Assembly: GCA_949357655.1 (NCBI GenBank)
Contig: CASHTG010000018.1
Span: forward strand, 1,922,001 to 1,986,000
From: Parascedosporium putredinis
Lineage: Eukaryota > Ascomycota > Sordariomycetes > Microascales > Microascaceae
Reading direction: 5' to 3'
DNA length: 64,000 bases
The translations under genes were made by a program, and so were the position numbers. This document shows, one piece after another, positions 49,378 through 61,265 of the stretch (position 1 is its first letter; every line of letters begins with the position of its first letter). The notes under the pieces were generated by a model. It had not been told where the DNA came from. It saw only the letters and a program-made list of their open reading frames with translations, and made no database searches.

Positions 49378-50238
49378 GGTGAGCGGGAATCATGGTAGCG
49401 GGTTTCTTGGGAAGCAATTTGGGATGGATGGTGATGGGCGTTTAATGTTCAATTTATATATATATAGACACCACTTGGCCCCTTTCTTCTTCTTCTTTTC
49501 TTTCGTTGAATCAATTTCACGTACTAGATTCGCTGAATGCAGAAGATTCATCGCCCAAGGGTTAAACAATCAACGAGGTGACTCGGCCCAAGAACCAAGG
49601 AGAAGTGGTTCCGCGAAGCGAAGCTATCGATATCTTTGTGTCGGGTTGTGTCACATCTTGGCTGGTCCATCCGGACTTAAGGACCGTCGCGAGATCGCGG
49701 TCCGGCAAGATGACGGCTACCCGCGGCCAAGGGTCATGCGATATCGGCATGCAAGACACATCGCCATTGTATCCAGCTCCGGGGATGGACTGGACCGGGA
49801 GCACACGCCAAATTTCCCCCAACATCATCGTCGTTTATTTTGAATAGATCTGACTTGTCTGCGGAAGAAAAACGTCGTGACGCATTGTTGTGAATCACCA
49901 CTATTGCTAGTCACGCACAAAGGATGGAAGGGATCGAGTCGAATCCCTCACCATTGATAATTCCGCTGACAAATTCGTCCGGCCAGCCACAGTTCCCCTC
50001 ACCTTCTGACGTGTAAGGAATGGATCAATGCAACTCCTAACCCCAAGCCACTCTCGGGGAACGCCCGCGCCGGTCGTGTTAGTGCGTCGACACAACGCAG
50101 TCGGCGAAGATCCCCCGGAGAAAGGATCACACCCCGCTCTATAAATCTGCAGTCTTTTTCCCTCGCCAAGTACCGAATAGGCCCCTGCAAGCACCATCTT
50201 GACAAAATTCCGCCCGCTCTCCAAACCTACGTCTCACC
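49378..50238. promoter_or_regulatory. Intergenic region with promoter of the GST gene
   Basis: No gene is seen. A TATAAAT box at 50140-50146 lies 93 bases before the GST start codon. A TATATATA stretch occurs near 49456-49464, just after the preceding gene. Confidence 0.55.
50140..50146 (+). promoter_or_regulatory. TATA box of the GST gene
   Basis: TATAAAT, 93 bases upstream of the start codon at 50239, in a CT-rich context. Confidence 0.6.
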
Positions 50239-50934
50239 ATGTCTAACCAACAACCGGCGCTCACTCTCTACGTGTACAAGGGTTCCTGCACGATAGCAGC
50301 CCACAGTCTCCTCGCCCACATCGGCGTGCCCTACAAGATCGTCATCCTCCAAAACGGCCCGGGCGGAAATTCCACCAACAGCCGTATCCAAGCCGCCGAC
50401 GGGAGCCTCACGTACGAGGATTTCCTCAAGATCAACCCCAAGGGCTACGTCCCCGTCCTCACCATCGGCGAGGGATCCGCGCGCGAGGTCCTCACGGAGC
50501 TGCCCGCCATCCTGACCTACGGCGCCCTGCTCGCGCCCGACCTCAACCTCCTCGGCACCGGCGTGTTGGGCCGCGCTCGGGTGGCGGAATGGCTGGCCTG
50601 GGCGTCCGGCACGATCCACACTCTCGGTTTCGCGGGCTTTTGGAGGCCCGGGCGGTTCGCGGATGATTCTAACCCCACCACCATGAAGGACATTCAGAAT
50701 CGAGCGGAGAAGACCATTGTCGGTGCGTTTGCGCAGATTGAGGAGAAGCTGAAGGGTTGCGAGTGGGCGGTCGGCGATGCTTTGACCGTGGTTGACTTCA
50801 ACTTGTACGTGTACTGGACCTGGTGGATTACGGAGCGTCCTGATGGCGAGGTCGCGGCCCAGCATCCCAACTATGCCAGGCTCGTTGCGAAGGTGCAGGC
50901 TTTGGACGGCGTCAAAAGGCGCTTGCGGAGTTGA
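50239..50934 (+). CDS. Glutathione S-transferase family protein
   Basis: Cytosolic GST-fold enzyme, 231 residues, single exon and intact. The N-terminal thioredoxin-like domain (residues about 8-95) starts Leu-Tyr-Val-Tyr-Lys-Gly-Ser-Cys-Thr, giving a Ser/Cys in the position that activates glutathione; the cis-Pro segment is Gly-Tyr-Val-Pro-Val-Leu, followed by Leu-Thr-Glu-Leu-Pro-Ala-Ile for the gamma-glutamyl contact. The helical C-domain shows Gly-Asp-Ala-Leu-Thr-Val-Val-Asp-Phe-Asn-Leu-Tyr, the conserved N-capping box. It would conjugate or isomerise electrophiles with glutathione, or act as a non-catalytic binder. It lies 1.6 kb upstream of an MFS exporter in the same orientation, a combination common in detoxification and secondary-metabolite loci. 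A clear TATA box precedes it. Confidence 0.9.
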   Translation: MSNQQPALTLYVYKGSCTIAAHSLLAHIGVPYKIVILQNGPGGNSTNSRIQAADGSLTYEDFLKINPKGYVPVLTIGEGSAREVLTELPAILTYGALLAPDLNLLGTGVLGRARVAEWLAWASGTIHTLGFAGFWRPGRFADDSNPTTMKDIQNRAEKTIVGAFAQIEEKLKGCEWAVGDALTVVDFNLYVYWTWWITERPDGEVAAQHPNYARLVAKVQALDGVKRRLRS

Positions 50935-52525
50935 ACTAGGAGGAAAATGAGGGATGGGTCTACTTTGTGAGGCCTCCGCAGCATGCTAGATTGGGCTCCG
51001 TCGTTGCGACCTTTGCATCGCATGGTTTAGCTAAGTTTATAGAGTACCACGTTCTAGATGTTGGCCTTAATCGAGCCTAGAAGCATACCGCGTGCGATGA
51101 CACACGTATTAGACTTGAAGTATCCCGTGACACGAGCGTGATATTTGGAGATTTAAGTGATGCGTTTCAATCTTTCTCGACGGTGAAACTAGAACTATTT
51201 TCAAGGTGAGCCTCCCTACGCTGTATGTTGAACCTAAACAAGCTTGGGAACCCCGAAAGTCTCACATTAGAAGCTACAATCACCTACCACACGCCTCAGA
51301 AGCGACGCATCGCGATCTTCATCGAGAAGGCTGCCAAGTCATTGGTCGACCGTGCAGCCCAAAGTTGGGTTTCCATGGGCTATCCACCTGTGCCTACTGC
51401 ACACAGATAAATGTGAGTTCGATGGATGTGCACTTATAGGCTGCCTTGGTTGGTACAACATCGAGTCTGGGCAGGGGTATTTGAACAGGAACAGGATCAG
51501 TACGAGCAGGGGTTAGGCTCTAAATGTTCCATTCGCACTCCACATCAAAACGTTGAGCAAATGGCTTTATCCTTACTCCCCTCGGACCCTCCCGCCCCTC
51601 CATGCCTTCCCCTTCAACTGGTAGATCACGTCTGGTAATACCCCGGACTCCACGCTCTGGGTTCTGCTCGGCATCTCGCTGGAACTTAAGTGTTGGCTAG
51701 CATGTTGCTGCAGACTTCAATGTTGTGTCAATCGGCGAGTGAGTAGCCTGCCAGACCTTGGCTGGCTTTGTAATGTTTCTTCACAGCTTGATGTATTAAA
51801 AAAATACAATACTCTACCTTGACTCACATCCCTGTTGGTCGATTCCATCACGATTACCAATACGCGTGGAATTTCCATTCTCGGCCATGCCACCCACTCT
51901 GAAAGTGTTGAAATGGGCCCCTTCCATTCTTCGTGCACCCTGTTGAACGTTTTGTGGCGGCGTAGGATTAACCATTATAAACTGACCTACTGCATAGAGG
52001 GCGCTTGAAGACCTCAATCGAATATACAGGGGGGCACATTTCGTTGTTGCCACAGAACCTTGAAGCTCGGAACGCAACGCACCCAAGAAGAGACGCTAGG
52101 GGCCTTTGAAGCTAGCCCGCAATCACCATCTCCACACTAACCGCTTGATGCGACCGTGCCGTAAATGCCGACTTTTCCACCCCGGCATCGGGACCAACCA
52201 AATCGATGTGTCATCGCTCGGATAGTTCCCGCATGGCTCTGGACTTGGCTCGGAAGGATCGCTGATGTGATTGCCCCTGCTCCACCCCTAGGGAAAGAAA
52301 AAAAACAAAACGGACAAATAGGGATAACAAGGAAATGCTGGACTCCTACATAAACGTTTGGGATGACCTCACCATTTCGGCTAACAATCCCCTTGCGAAC
52401 GAACCAGAGCTGCCAATTGACCTAGCTACCAACCTGGCATGCTAGAATATCTCTGGGATGCGCAATAGCCAGGAGAACTCCACCTAAATCCCTCAGCGCG
52501 TCACGTTCGTCTCGGATCCGGAGAC
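50935..52525. other. Intergenic region without a supportable gene
   Basis: About 1.6 kb between the GST and the MFS exporter. Short open frames occur on both strands, but none has recognisable motifs or a splice-consistent extension. It should include the exporter promoter. Confidence 0.5.
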
Positions 52526-54456
52526 ATGGCGGACCTAGAAAAGAAGGACGACACCATCGCGGGCACCGATTGCGAGGGATCCGACAAGATGTCCGCGGAG
52601 GGGATGCAGCCCTCGCCTCGCCCGTCTCATGAGCCCGAACCCGGGACCCGCTCCGACTCCGAGCCCGAGCCTGTTTTTGTCGGATGGGATGGAGGCGATG
52701 ATGACCCGATGAACCCGAGGAGCTTCGCCAAGGCTCGGAAGTGGGTCATTGTGCTCATCGTGTCCTCGGCGAGCTTTTGCGTGTAAGACAGTCTTCCCCG
52801 GCTAGACTAGGGCCAGCCCGAGAGAGGGGGTGGGAGATCGCTAACAAGATTGTTCCGCGCACAGGACCGCGACGAGTTCCATCTACACGTCAACGTACAC
52901 CCAGATGGAAGCCGAGTTCGGCAACTCGCGGATCGTATCGGTCCTCGGGCTTTCCCTATTCGTCCTCGGCCTCTCGTGCGGACCGCTCTTCTTCAGCCCG
53001 CTGAGCGAGTTCTACGGCCGCCGACCCATCTACCTCGTCGCCTGGGTCCTGTTTCTCATCTGGCTCGTGCCGCAAGCGGTCGCCCGCAACGTGGCGACCA
53101 TCATCGTGTGCCGGTTCCTCGCCGGCTTCGCCGGCAGCACCTTCCTCGCCGTGTCCGGCGGCACGGTCAGCGACCTCTTCTCCAAGGACGAGCTCCAGTA
53201 CCCCATGGCCGTCTTCACCGCCTCCCCTTCATCGGCCCGTGCATCGGTCCGATGATTGGCGGCTTCATCAACTATAATCTAGAGTGGAGATGGACCTACT
53301 ACGTCCTGCTCATGTGGGTATTCGCCATGCTCGTGCTGATTGTGTTCCTCGTCCCCGAAACCTTTCGTAAGTTTCCTTTTTCCTCCTCCTCCCGAAGCCT
53401 ATAGCGCTCTTCATTAACGGGATACCAAGACCCAATCCTCCTCCGCAACAAGGCAAAGCAACTCCGCGCCTCGACCGGCAACGACGCGCTGATCGCCCCC
53501 GTCGAGGCCAACAAAAATCCATCCTCGCGTCCGTGGGCCTTTCGCTCTTGCGGCCCTTCCAACTACTCATCTTCGAACCCATGTGCCTAAATCTCTGTAT
53601 CTTCTCCGCCATTCTCCTGGGGATCCTGTACCTCTTCTTCGGGGCGTTCCCGCTCATCTTCTCCGCAAACTACTCGTTCGAGCTCTGGGGGTCGGCCTCT
53701 CTTTCCTTGGTATCGGCGTCGGCTTGCTGATCGGCGTTGCCTCGGACCCGATATGGCAGCGCGTGCGATCGCGCCTCGTCGCCAATCTCGACGAGAAGTC
53801 TGGGGCGTCCGGCAGCAGTGAGCCCGAGTTCAGGTTACCCCCGGCTATAGCGGGGTCTTTTATTGCCCCTATAGGACTGTTCATGTTCGCGTGGACATCG
53901 TATGCAAGCATTCACTGGATAGTGCCGATCATCGGCTCTCTTTTTCGGAACCGGGTGAGTTGACCTCAGAACCTCCTTTCTCATATTGGCAATGAAAATT
54001 TTCTAGATGGAGATAAGTTACTAATAAGCCTCTCCACAGAACCATTCTAGTTTTCACGGGAATTTTCACATTTCTTGTAAGTAGCAAGATAGGAAACATG
54101 TCGTCAAAACCCAGAGCCAGGGGCTAATCTTTTTCTTCCCAAAGGTTGATGCATACCCGGAATATGCTGCGAGTGCTTTGGCGGCCAACGCCTTTGTCCG
54201 CTGCCTTTTCGCAGGTGAGTTCCATTCGGTAGCCCACACGCCAAGTATCAAATACTAGGCCTTGCGTTTCTTGGCTTCAGACTAACCGCGTCCAGCCATC
54301 TTCCCTCTCTTCGGAACCCAAATGTACGAAAGGCTCGGGTTCCAGTGGGCGTCGTCCCTGCTGGCGTTCTTGACCTTGGCCATGGTCCCATTTCCGTACT
54401 TGTTTTTCAAATATGGCAAGCGCATTAGAAATCGAAGCCGTTACGCGAAAACCTGA
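52526..54456 (+). CDS. MFS multidrug/polyamine-type exporter (DHA1-like)
   Basis: Twelve-helix proton antiporter of the DHA1 group. Exons are 52526-52782, 52865-53366, 53430-53954, 54040-54076, 54145-54214 and 54296-54456. The acidic Glu/Pro/Ser-rich N-terminus precedes Asp-Asp-Asp-Pro-Met-Asn-Pro (family landmark before helix 1). Motif A reads Ser-Pro-Leu-Ser-Glu-Phe-Tyr-Gly-Arg-Arg-Pro; motif C-like sequence is Gly-Pro-Cys-Ile-Gly-Pro-Met-Ile-Gly-Gly-Phe; Pro-Glu-Thr-Phe ends the first half; Asp-Ala-Tyr-Pro-Glu-Tyr-Ala-Ala-Ser-Ala-Leu-Ala-Ala marks the helix 10 region. Frame breaks: one base short at C4 53224-53227, A5 53513-53517 and G5 53687-53691, and one T too many at T5 53941-53945. 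With these the length is divisible by three and gives 517 residues. Likely efflux of a toxic or secondary compound; the substrate is unknown. Confidence 0.87.
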
Positions 54457-55268
54457 TGATGTGGCCATCAGTCAGAGCATGGTCTGGCTCATTACGCCGG
54501 CTGGGATTCACCTCCAGATAAGCCTTGCAAAAGTGTTTATACACAATCGTATATATTGTACTACCATTATTCAGTATTAGCTCCATAGACCGCATGTATT
54601 AGATACTCCGCTATGATTTGCTTACTTGTCGTTGCCGGCTCTCGACTTCAAAAGAAAAAGCCTCGTAGATGCTTGGACGTTGTCTGTGGAGATGCATTCA
54701 TGCAAGGGTGGCCCGCCCCCGAGGATGTCTCACGTTTAGTGGGGCCATTTTCTTTTCCAAGGTGTTCTTGAAGGTCACCCACCTCGTGGCGCGGATGGAG
54801 GCACAAGGGAGATGCGAAAAAGCAAAGAATGGACCCTTCTGGACGACGAGGTTGCGAGTGGGGTAGATGTGAGCAAACACAATAACCTCCACGCCGATCC
54901 TCGACATGGGGCTGGGGAGACTTTTGCCATGCTATGAATAGATTCAACAGATAACCCCGAGAGGCAGGGAAATTCTTAACGAAATAGAGGCAATTTGTTC
55001 CAAATATGACTGACTTCTGGGAAACACTCTGGGTTATGGGATATCTAACCAAGGAATGAAAGAAAGCGCTCATAATACATAGAAACAGAAGCATAGGCCG
55101 CTCATGAGAGAATCAAGAAAGAACCCATATAACCGTAACTCCTTCCAGAAGGAACACCTTAACTCATAGCTTCATAACGGGGAAGACACGAAGGACAAAG
55201 AATAAAAGAGCATGCGGTACAAACCCTTGGTGTAATCTTAAAACATGACAGCCTTAGCCCTCCGGTGT
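54457..55268. other. Convergent intergenic region
   Basis: About 810 bases between the 3' ends of the exporter (+) and the methyltransferase (-). Short chance frames only. Confidence 0.5.
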
Positions 55269-57215
55269 TCATTCTGGCGGCTGGAGGGGTTTTCGGCCGT
55301 AGACGATGTATCTAGAACAATCGTGCGTCAGCAACAAAGACAAAGTCGCATAGACCGATCACGCCGGAGTCCAATCTGGATCGAGGTCACCTACATGGGC
55401 CAGTAGGCATGGATCTTGGGGTCGCGAAGGTCCCCGCGCACCTTTTCGCAAAACTCCAAGGTGCGATCCGAAGTCCAACCAAGACCACGCGTGAAATGGG
55501 CGAGCGAGAGCCCCTCGAGGCCGCCGGCGATATTAGCATAGGCCCACGCGCCGAGCTCCTTGAAGCGGCGATCCCGGGGCCACGTATTGATGGGCCACTT
55601 TTTCTGGACCTCGACGACGGCCTCGAAGCCGGCCTCGCGCAGATACGTCTTGTACTCGGTGACGGGGAAAATGGGGCGGTCGCGGTTGCGGCCGGCCTCG
55701 AGGCAGAGGTCGCACCAGCGGGCGAGGTGGCTGTCGGGCGCGAGGGTGCCGTCGTCGGAGCGCGCGGGCAGGCCCATGTCCTGCATCTCGAGGTAGCCGC
55801 CGGGTTCGAGGTTGTCGAAGGCGACTTGTACGAAGCGGCGCAGGTCCTCGAAGCAGCCGAGCATCATGCGGGAGAAGATGAAGTCGAACTTTTCTGTCCA
55901 AGCCCATTCTTGCTCGATGTCGTCGATCTCGAAGAGGAGGTTTGGCGGGACGCTGTGTGGGGAAAAGGTTAGCCGGCGGTGACTTTACTTCACGCTCCCG
56001 TATCCATGAGGTTTTGTCTCCCCTTCCCACTTTTCCTGACCAACTGGCTGCCCAACTTAGGCACAAGTTGATCAACCTCGGTTTTGGAGGGGACTATACG
56101 CACAAGTCTGGCTGAATCGGACTGAGGTCTACACCGATGACCTGTAGCGAAATCCCCGAGGGCCAAAAGTCAGTTGAAAGTTTACGAGGCGAGGTGAATT
56201 CGTAAGTCGAGACGGAAACTCTTCGTATGGTGCGCGTACCGTAGACTCTGGATGTAGATCGGCTGAGGAAGATGGTTAGTGTGATGTGATGGTGCGGTCC
56301 GCAGCAGTGCTGAACAAGGCAGGAGCAGCGTACCGTAGTCAAAGGCCCAGGACCCGGTGCCGGTACCAACGTCCAGGACGCGATTAGCGCCGCTGACCTT
56401 GGGAGAGAGGCATAACGCGCCATCAAGACAGTTTAGGTACAGCTCGTGTTGAATATCTGCCCAGGTTCCAAGGCGTCAGAAGCAGGCCCCTCGAGTTTGT
56501 GCTTTAGGGCTTCAATAATACCTAATCTCTCGTTCTCGGCCTGGATAGCAGAAGGGTTGAGGTACAATTAGTTCCGTAACCAGAATGTTTGTCTACAGAT
56601 CATGCAAGAAAGGTTGTTTCTTCTAGACATGGTCTGCTCACCTCGTCGTTCGGGAGCACATATTCTAAAGTATGATTAGTCCGCAAAGCCAATATGCCCC
56701 CTCTACCGTTTTAATTCATGCATGTCAGGGGAAAATGGGGCAGAACAGGGAAATGGAATGAGCATGAAAAGATGTCTCACTTACTGCCTTGGCTTAGAGC
56801 GTGATATCGTCTACCATTCTCTTCTTGGAAGGCTAGGATGCTAGGGGAATAGATAAAACGCAGGCTTCTAGGCTCTAGATATACCAGTCAGCGACGGGGA
56901 TGTAATCGGCTGCGCTAAAAGCAGCTACTATGCGCCGCCGCTAAAGGCGACGAATTGGATTTATCGATGTGATTGGCCTACTTCACCAAGAGCCGAGTCC
57001 TCGTCGTCGTTCTCGGTGTCATCGGCATCCTACGAGGTTGGAGACAGTGTGAGGGCTGTGATCGCGAACGGCGACGCGCGACGCGCAAGGAGAATGGGAG
57101 GACGAACAATGGTATCCTGGATCTGTTGGGATTCCACGATTGGGAAAGGCGTGTGGGATCGCGACAAGGCCTGGTTTGCGAGCTCCTGGGCGGAATATGA
57201 AGGGTTGTCTGTCAT
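55269..57215 (-). CDS. LaeA-like SAM-dependent methyltransferase
   Basis: Class-I methyltransferase of the fungal LaeA-like group. On the minus strand the start at 57215 gives an N-terminus followed, across a likely intron, by an acidic Asp-Ala-Asp-Asp-Thr-Glu-Asn-Asp-Asp-Glu-Asp-Ser-Ala-Leu segment. Small exons then carry Gln-Glu-Glu-Asn-Gly-Arg-Arg-Tyr-His (about 56830-56785), Tyr-Val-Leu-Pro-Asn-Asp-Glu and His-Glu-Leu-Tyr-Leu. Motif I, Val-Leu-Asp-Val-Gly-Thr-Gly-Thr-Gly-Ser-Trp-Ala, is at about 56380-56345; Val-Ile-Gly-Val-Asp-Leu-Ser-Pro-Ile-Gln-Pro is near 56125. The large exon (about 55950-55390) holds Phe-Asp-Phe-Ile-Phe-Ser-Arg-Met-Met and Glu-Pro-Gly-Gly-Tyr-Leu-Glu-Met-Gln-Asp. 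The last exon ends Tyr-Gly-Arg-Lys-Pro-Leu with the stop at 55269. N-terminal exon borders are uncertain because of weak donors. It may methylate a metabolite or act as a LaeA-type regulator. Confidence 0.82.
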
Positions 57216-60185
57216 CGCGGTGGGGTGCAAAAGAATAGCGGGATTATAGCGCCGGCCGGAGAGGGGCGGAGTGCACCCCGTCCTGTCCTGCCTGACTCTC
57301 TCGATGTGGATTCGATAGGGAAAGGAAAATCAGAAAAGAAAAGAAGAAGAAGACAATACTCCTTCCCTCTACTTATCGAGCGCAAATCTCACAAAGAGCA
57401 GCGAAGGGAGCATACCTGGCAATGAAGGGGTGGACGAGGAAAAGAAAACGATGGAGCGGGCAGAGGACATCGATCGATTGATCAATCGATATTATCATTG
57501 TCCCTTGTCCCCCTTCTTCCCCGGAAAGAGTCAATGTTGGAAAGTGGGGGAGGGGCAACTCAACTCATATGCGTGTGTGCTCGCGTGCGCTCGCGTGCGG
57601 CATTAGCGTGCTCCGTTTACAAGCTCCCTGAGCGAATCTAGAACACAATGGAAATTGATTGACATTCACCCATGGCTCTATCCCCTGATAAATCAATTTC
57701 GACGACGGGATCTACTCGTAAACTGCCCCTCCCGCTTCCTTGGCCGCCGCCATCAATTTCACGACTACTGTGTACTGCGCGCCCATCGAGCCACGAGTGC
57801 CCATCGCCTGCCCCGACGACAGTGTCGCGGGTTGCCGCCAAACACGTCCACTCACACCCCGTCGTCCTCATGCAGTCAGCCTTTGTCGGGGAGCAGACCG
57901 ATACGACTGAAGAAAACACAGACTTTTCCCCCAGATATCAATGGTTCGACGCAAAGAAAAGAAATTATTTATAGCCTTTTCATCGAGTGGAATTTAGTTA
58001 CATGGGGGCTCGGGCACGGAAAACCTAACTTGCGCCCGGTCCCTTGCGGATAAGCCGGCGAGACCGACTTGGCCTCCCTCTCCAGCTCAAATCGAGTCTC
58101 TTGAACGAAGCCGATGTCCCCCGGCGGTTGAAGGATTCTGAATGATGACCCGCATCCGCGCTTCCATACCCACGACGTCCTAACCTTGATTTGGGCTTTA
58201 CCCCCACCCCATGCTGGTTGGTTTATGGGGTGTTGTACGATGGACTCTGGCCAGGTCCCTCCGCGTTGGGCAAGAGAGCGACACCGAAGAGTCCTGGAGA
58301 AAAGATGCTGGTGAGAAAGTGTCTCGCGATTGAGCCGAATCATTGATGCTTACGATGCGCATCGACCCTTGTTCGCGGTATCCGAACCCCCTGCGGGCTG
58401 CTTTTAGGCCCCTTGTCCGTCTCATGGCCGAGCGTCGTTCGCCCAACTTCATACCTATAGGATCTACGGATGATACACACGGCAACAAGGCGCGAGTTCA
58501 AACAAGGGAAGCTGCATGGTGAATTTTTGTCCACCTTGAGCCCTCTCGGCCCTCGACCAACCCTACCTTTGCCCCATAAGCTAGAGGGTCTATGGTGTGA
58601 TCGGATCCCTTGCAAGTTGCACTTGCATTGCCGATAATAATTTTCGTGCGTCTTGAATTGATCTATCGAAAAAAGTATAAAAAGCAGTAACGACACGCAT
58701 TGTAGGCGAGCTGTCCACCGCTACATGTACCTTTGGAAGCCAAGTGAGACCTCGTGAGAAAGGTTTTGTTACCTTTTTCATTCAATATTTCTCTTTGATC
58801 CTCTCCATCTCTAGCGAGCCCGGAGGTTCGGGCCCCGTGAAGAAAAGAAAAAGAAGGAGAAGAAGGCTAGAACGATGTGCATGCATCCTTTTGTTCCATC
58901 GGCCCCTCCAAGTCGGCATCCTTCCATCTCGGCATCCCTAGGGTCGGGATTGAATATTACATACTGATCCCGATCTAATGGGTCAAGTAAAATCAACTCT
59001 GAAAAAGCAAATGCTAAATCTTTTAAAATAAACGTTCAATTGTTCCTGTTTCCATGCTTTCCGGTCCCCTTCCCGTCTGACTACTACCCAAGACACGAAA
59101 TCCGAGTAATCAAGCACCATCCCATCCCCCATCCCCCTTCCCCCTGCGACGCTGGCAGCCATGAAAGGCTCACGCGGGATATCAGCTGCGCGGCACGCCT
59201 AAAAGAAGGCGTCCCCCGGCCCCGCTATATGCTTCGCGGACTACATTTGACGTGCTTCGATTCCGCTCTATCGCGCTAGCTAATGCAGAATCGCTCCCCC
59301 CTCCTCCTCCTCCACAACACTCAATTCGACGGCTTTCTCTCTTCCGCTTTCTTTCCGGGGTTAGCCAAGTAATATCAAGTTGCGATTCGCATGCGCTGCA
59401 CTGCCTCCTTAAACTTTGGACGAGAAAAAGATCAATGGATCCATCTCCACCCCCTCCCCAAGCCCAACCTAAATCATGATCCCCTAACTCCGATCCTGAA
59501 CCCCTTGTCTTGGGGGCAGTTTCTTGCTTGCTACCCCTTCCTACCCGGGACCGAAAGCGAGAGCGACGCTGAGCCATTAGTGCGGTGCAGATCGCAAAAG
59601 GGAAGGCATTCATGCCCGAGCAAGATTTATCAACCTCGTGGACGAAAATGGGCCAGTTGGCGCAGACGGGGCCATATTCGCGGAGTACGTCAATGTCAAC
59701 ATAATGAGATGGCTGAACCAGTGTATATCTCGAGCTCCATCTTTGGAAAGTATGTATGAACATCTTATTCCAATCGAAGATCACTGTCAGTGCACATTGA
59801 ATTACGAGATATCGACCGAGCTATGTAAGCCAGCTCGACGATAAGCCGTGCTTTTCATCACATACAAACTGTTGACCGATTGAGCTCGCGACTGGCTTAC
59901 GGAAACGATGGGACGTGGTTGGTTGTTCAGTTCAGATACCAGCAGGGTATAGCGCGATGCCGCCTACCCGTCCGGGGCAAGGATCGTGGCTGTGGCTGTG
60001 TCCTCACTTCGCCAATGATTTGCTTTTCCCAGCCCCCAGCACCCACGCCTCTGCGCCGAAAACGGTCGTTGGACAGGGCTGGCCACGGTGAGGAGTTCGG
60101 ACAACTCGCCTTCTTCTCCTCACTTCACTCTTCAATACAATACGCATTTAAGGATTATCCGGGCCGCCGTCCCCGCAGAAGCGCG
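57216..60185. other. Divergent intergenic region
   Basis: About 3 kb between the starts of the methyltransferase (-) and the Cys-rich membrane protein (+). No gene is supported. It contains an 18-base perfect palindrome (57473-57490) and GCTCGCGTGC direct repeats near 57579-57599. A short frame at 59620-59840 (with Gly-Ala-Asp-Gly-Ala-Ile-Phe-Ala-Glu) looks mildly protein-like but cannot be extended. Confidence 0.45.
57473..57490. promoter_or_regulatory. 18-base perfect palindrome upstream of LaeA-like gene
   Basis: ATCGATTGATCAATCGAT reads the same on both strands. It lies about 258 bases upstream of the methyltransferase start (minus strand, 57215), a suitable position for a dimeric regulator site. 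Function is inferred from symmetry and position only. Confidence 0.45.
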
Positions 60186-60992
60186 ATGTTGGCGGTTTCT
60201 TGTTTGTTGATACTGTCCATTGCCGCGCGATGGGCCGCCGCAGAGTGCTACCTACCCAACGGCGTCGATCGAAATCAGGCCAAGAGCGCCGGCAGCTTTT
60301 ACGAACGATGCAACAACGCCACGGATGTGAGCATGTGCTGCAACACGGGGCTCGGTGATATCTGTCGGGAAAATGGACTTTGTTTCAACCCAAACACCGA
60401 GCAAGTCTGGCGCGAGAGCTGCACGGATCCCACGTGGAAGTCGCCCAGCTGCCTGAAGCTGTGTGTTAGCGATATCCTCAGTGAGTCTTTCCATGTGAGC
60501 CGTCTGTATCCGTGCCGGCTAACACGTCGTTTCAGATTCCGAGGGCGTTGCCATGCTGAGTACAGACATAATGATCACCATTTGTACCGATGGAAGCCTC
60601 TGCTGTGGTAGCCGGGATGTCACAGAGGATTGCTGTCGGGATGGCTCTGGCTTCGTGATTAAAGATGGCGAGGTTGTAGCGGCATCGCAGGATAATTCGT
60701 CGCCCGACGACAAATCTAGCTCCGGGCCCGACAAGGCAGTGATTATCGGCGCGGTTCTCGGCTCGGTCTTAGGAGTCGTGCTCATCGTCCTCGCTGCGCT
60801 CTTCATACGGCGGAAACGCCGCGGCCGAAAGCCCCGCCCGTGCAGAGTACCCCTGATGAGACGACTGACGTTGCCACCGCTACGCCCACAAAAGGACCCA
60901 AGGCCTTGTTCACGGCTCCAGTTGAACTACATGCGTCCCCGAAGTATGTTGAGAGATTTGAATTGGATGATGGGAGAAGACAGGATAAATGA
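60186..60992 (+). CDS. Secretory Cys-rich single-pass membrane protein
   Basis: Exons are 60186-60480 and 60536-60992. The product has a signal peptide (residues 1 to about 20, ending Ala-Ala-Ala-Glu-Cys) and an extracellular domain of about 130 residues rich in Cys, with Cys-Cys pairs in Met-Cys-Cys-Asn, Leu-Cys-Cys-Gly and Asp-Cys-Cys-Arg. A Ser/Asp-rich stalk is followed by one transmembrane helix (Ala-Val-Ile-Ile-Gly-Ala-Val-Leu-Gly ... Leu-Phe-Ile) and a basic Arg-Arg-Lys-Arg-Arg stop-transfer segment, then a cytoplasmic tail with Pro-Val-Glu-Leu-His-Ala-Ser-Pro and Glu-Leu-Asp. This layout is common in fungal surface proteins of unknown function. One C is missing at C4 60832-60835; with it the protein has 250 residues and stops at 60992. 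Without it the frame would run on to 61071 with unrelated sequence. A wall sensor or adhesion role is only a guess. Confidence 0.8.
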
Positions 60993-61265
60993 GTTTACAA
61001 CGAGACCATGTAGTCCGGGTTGTCAATACAACTTCTTTATGACTCGGCCCTTCTCTTATCCTTGCATATAGACTTCAAGTAATACTGCCAGGTCTGTTGG
61101 TGGCACCCATCGATGATATCAATTTTGCACGAGTCGCGCAGGTAGAGGCAATCAGCATGGTCCATCTACCTCTCGCCGTGTGGAAAAGTTGACTAGTTTC
61201 CTGGAGGAAAGCGAGGCTATCTGCAAGTTGGACGTCTTTGTATATCACCATCGTCATCTTGCACA
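60993..61265. other. Short convergent spacer
   Basis: About 270 bases between the stop codons of the Cys-rich membrane protein (+) and the Zn2Cys6 factor (-). No further feature is seen. Confidence 0.5.

Noticed and set aside
17930..53230. Programmed ribosomal frameshifting at TCCCC-type runs in many genes
   Set aside because: The same kind of break occurs in unrelated genes, on both strands, with A, G, C and T runs, at non-conserved positions within each family, and once as an extra base. No stimulatory structure is evident. Sequencing error is the simpler explanation.
59620..59844. Short protein-like frame upstream of the Cys-rich membrane protein gene
   Set aside because: The segment cannot be extended in either direction through plausible introns and has no domain; it may be a relic or chance.
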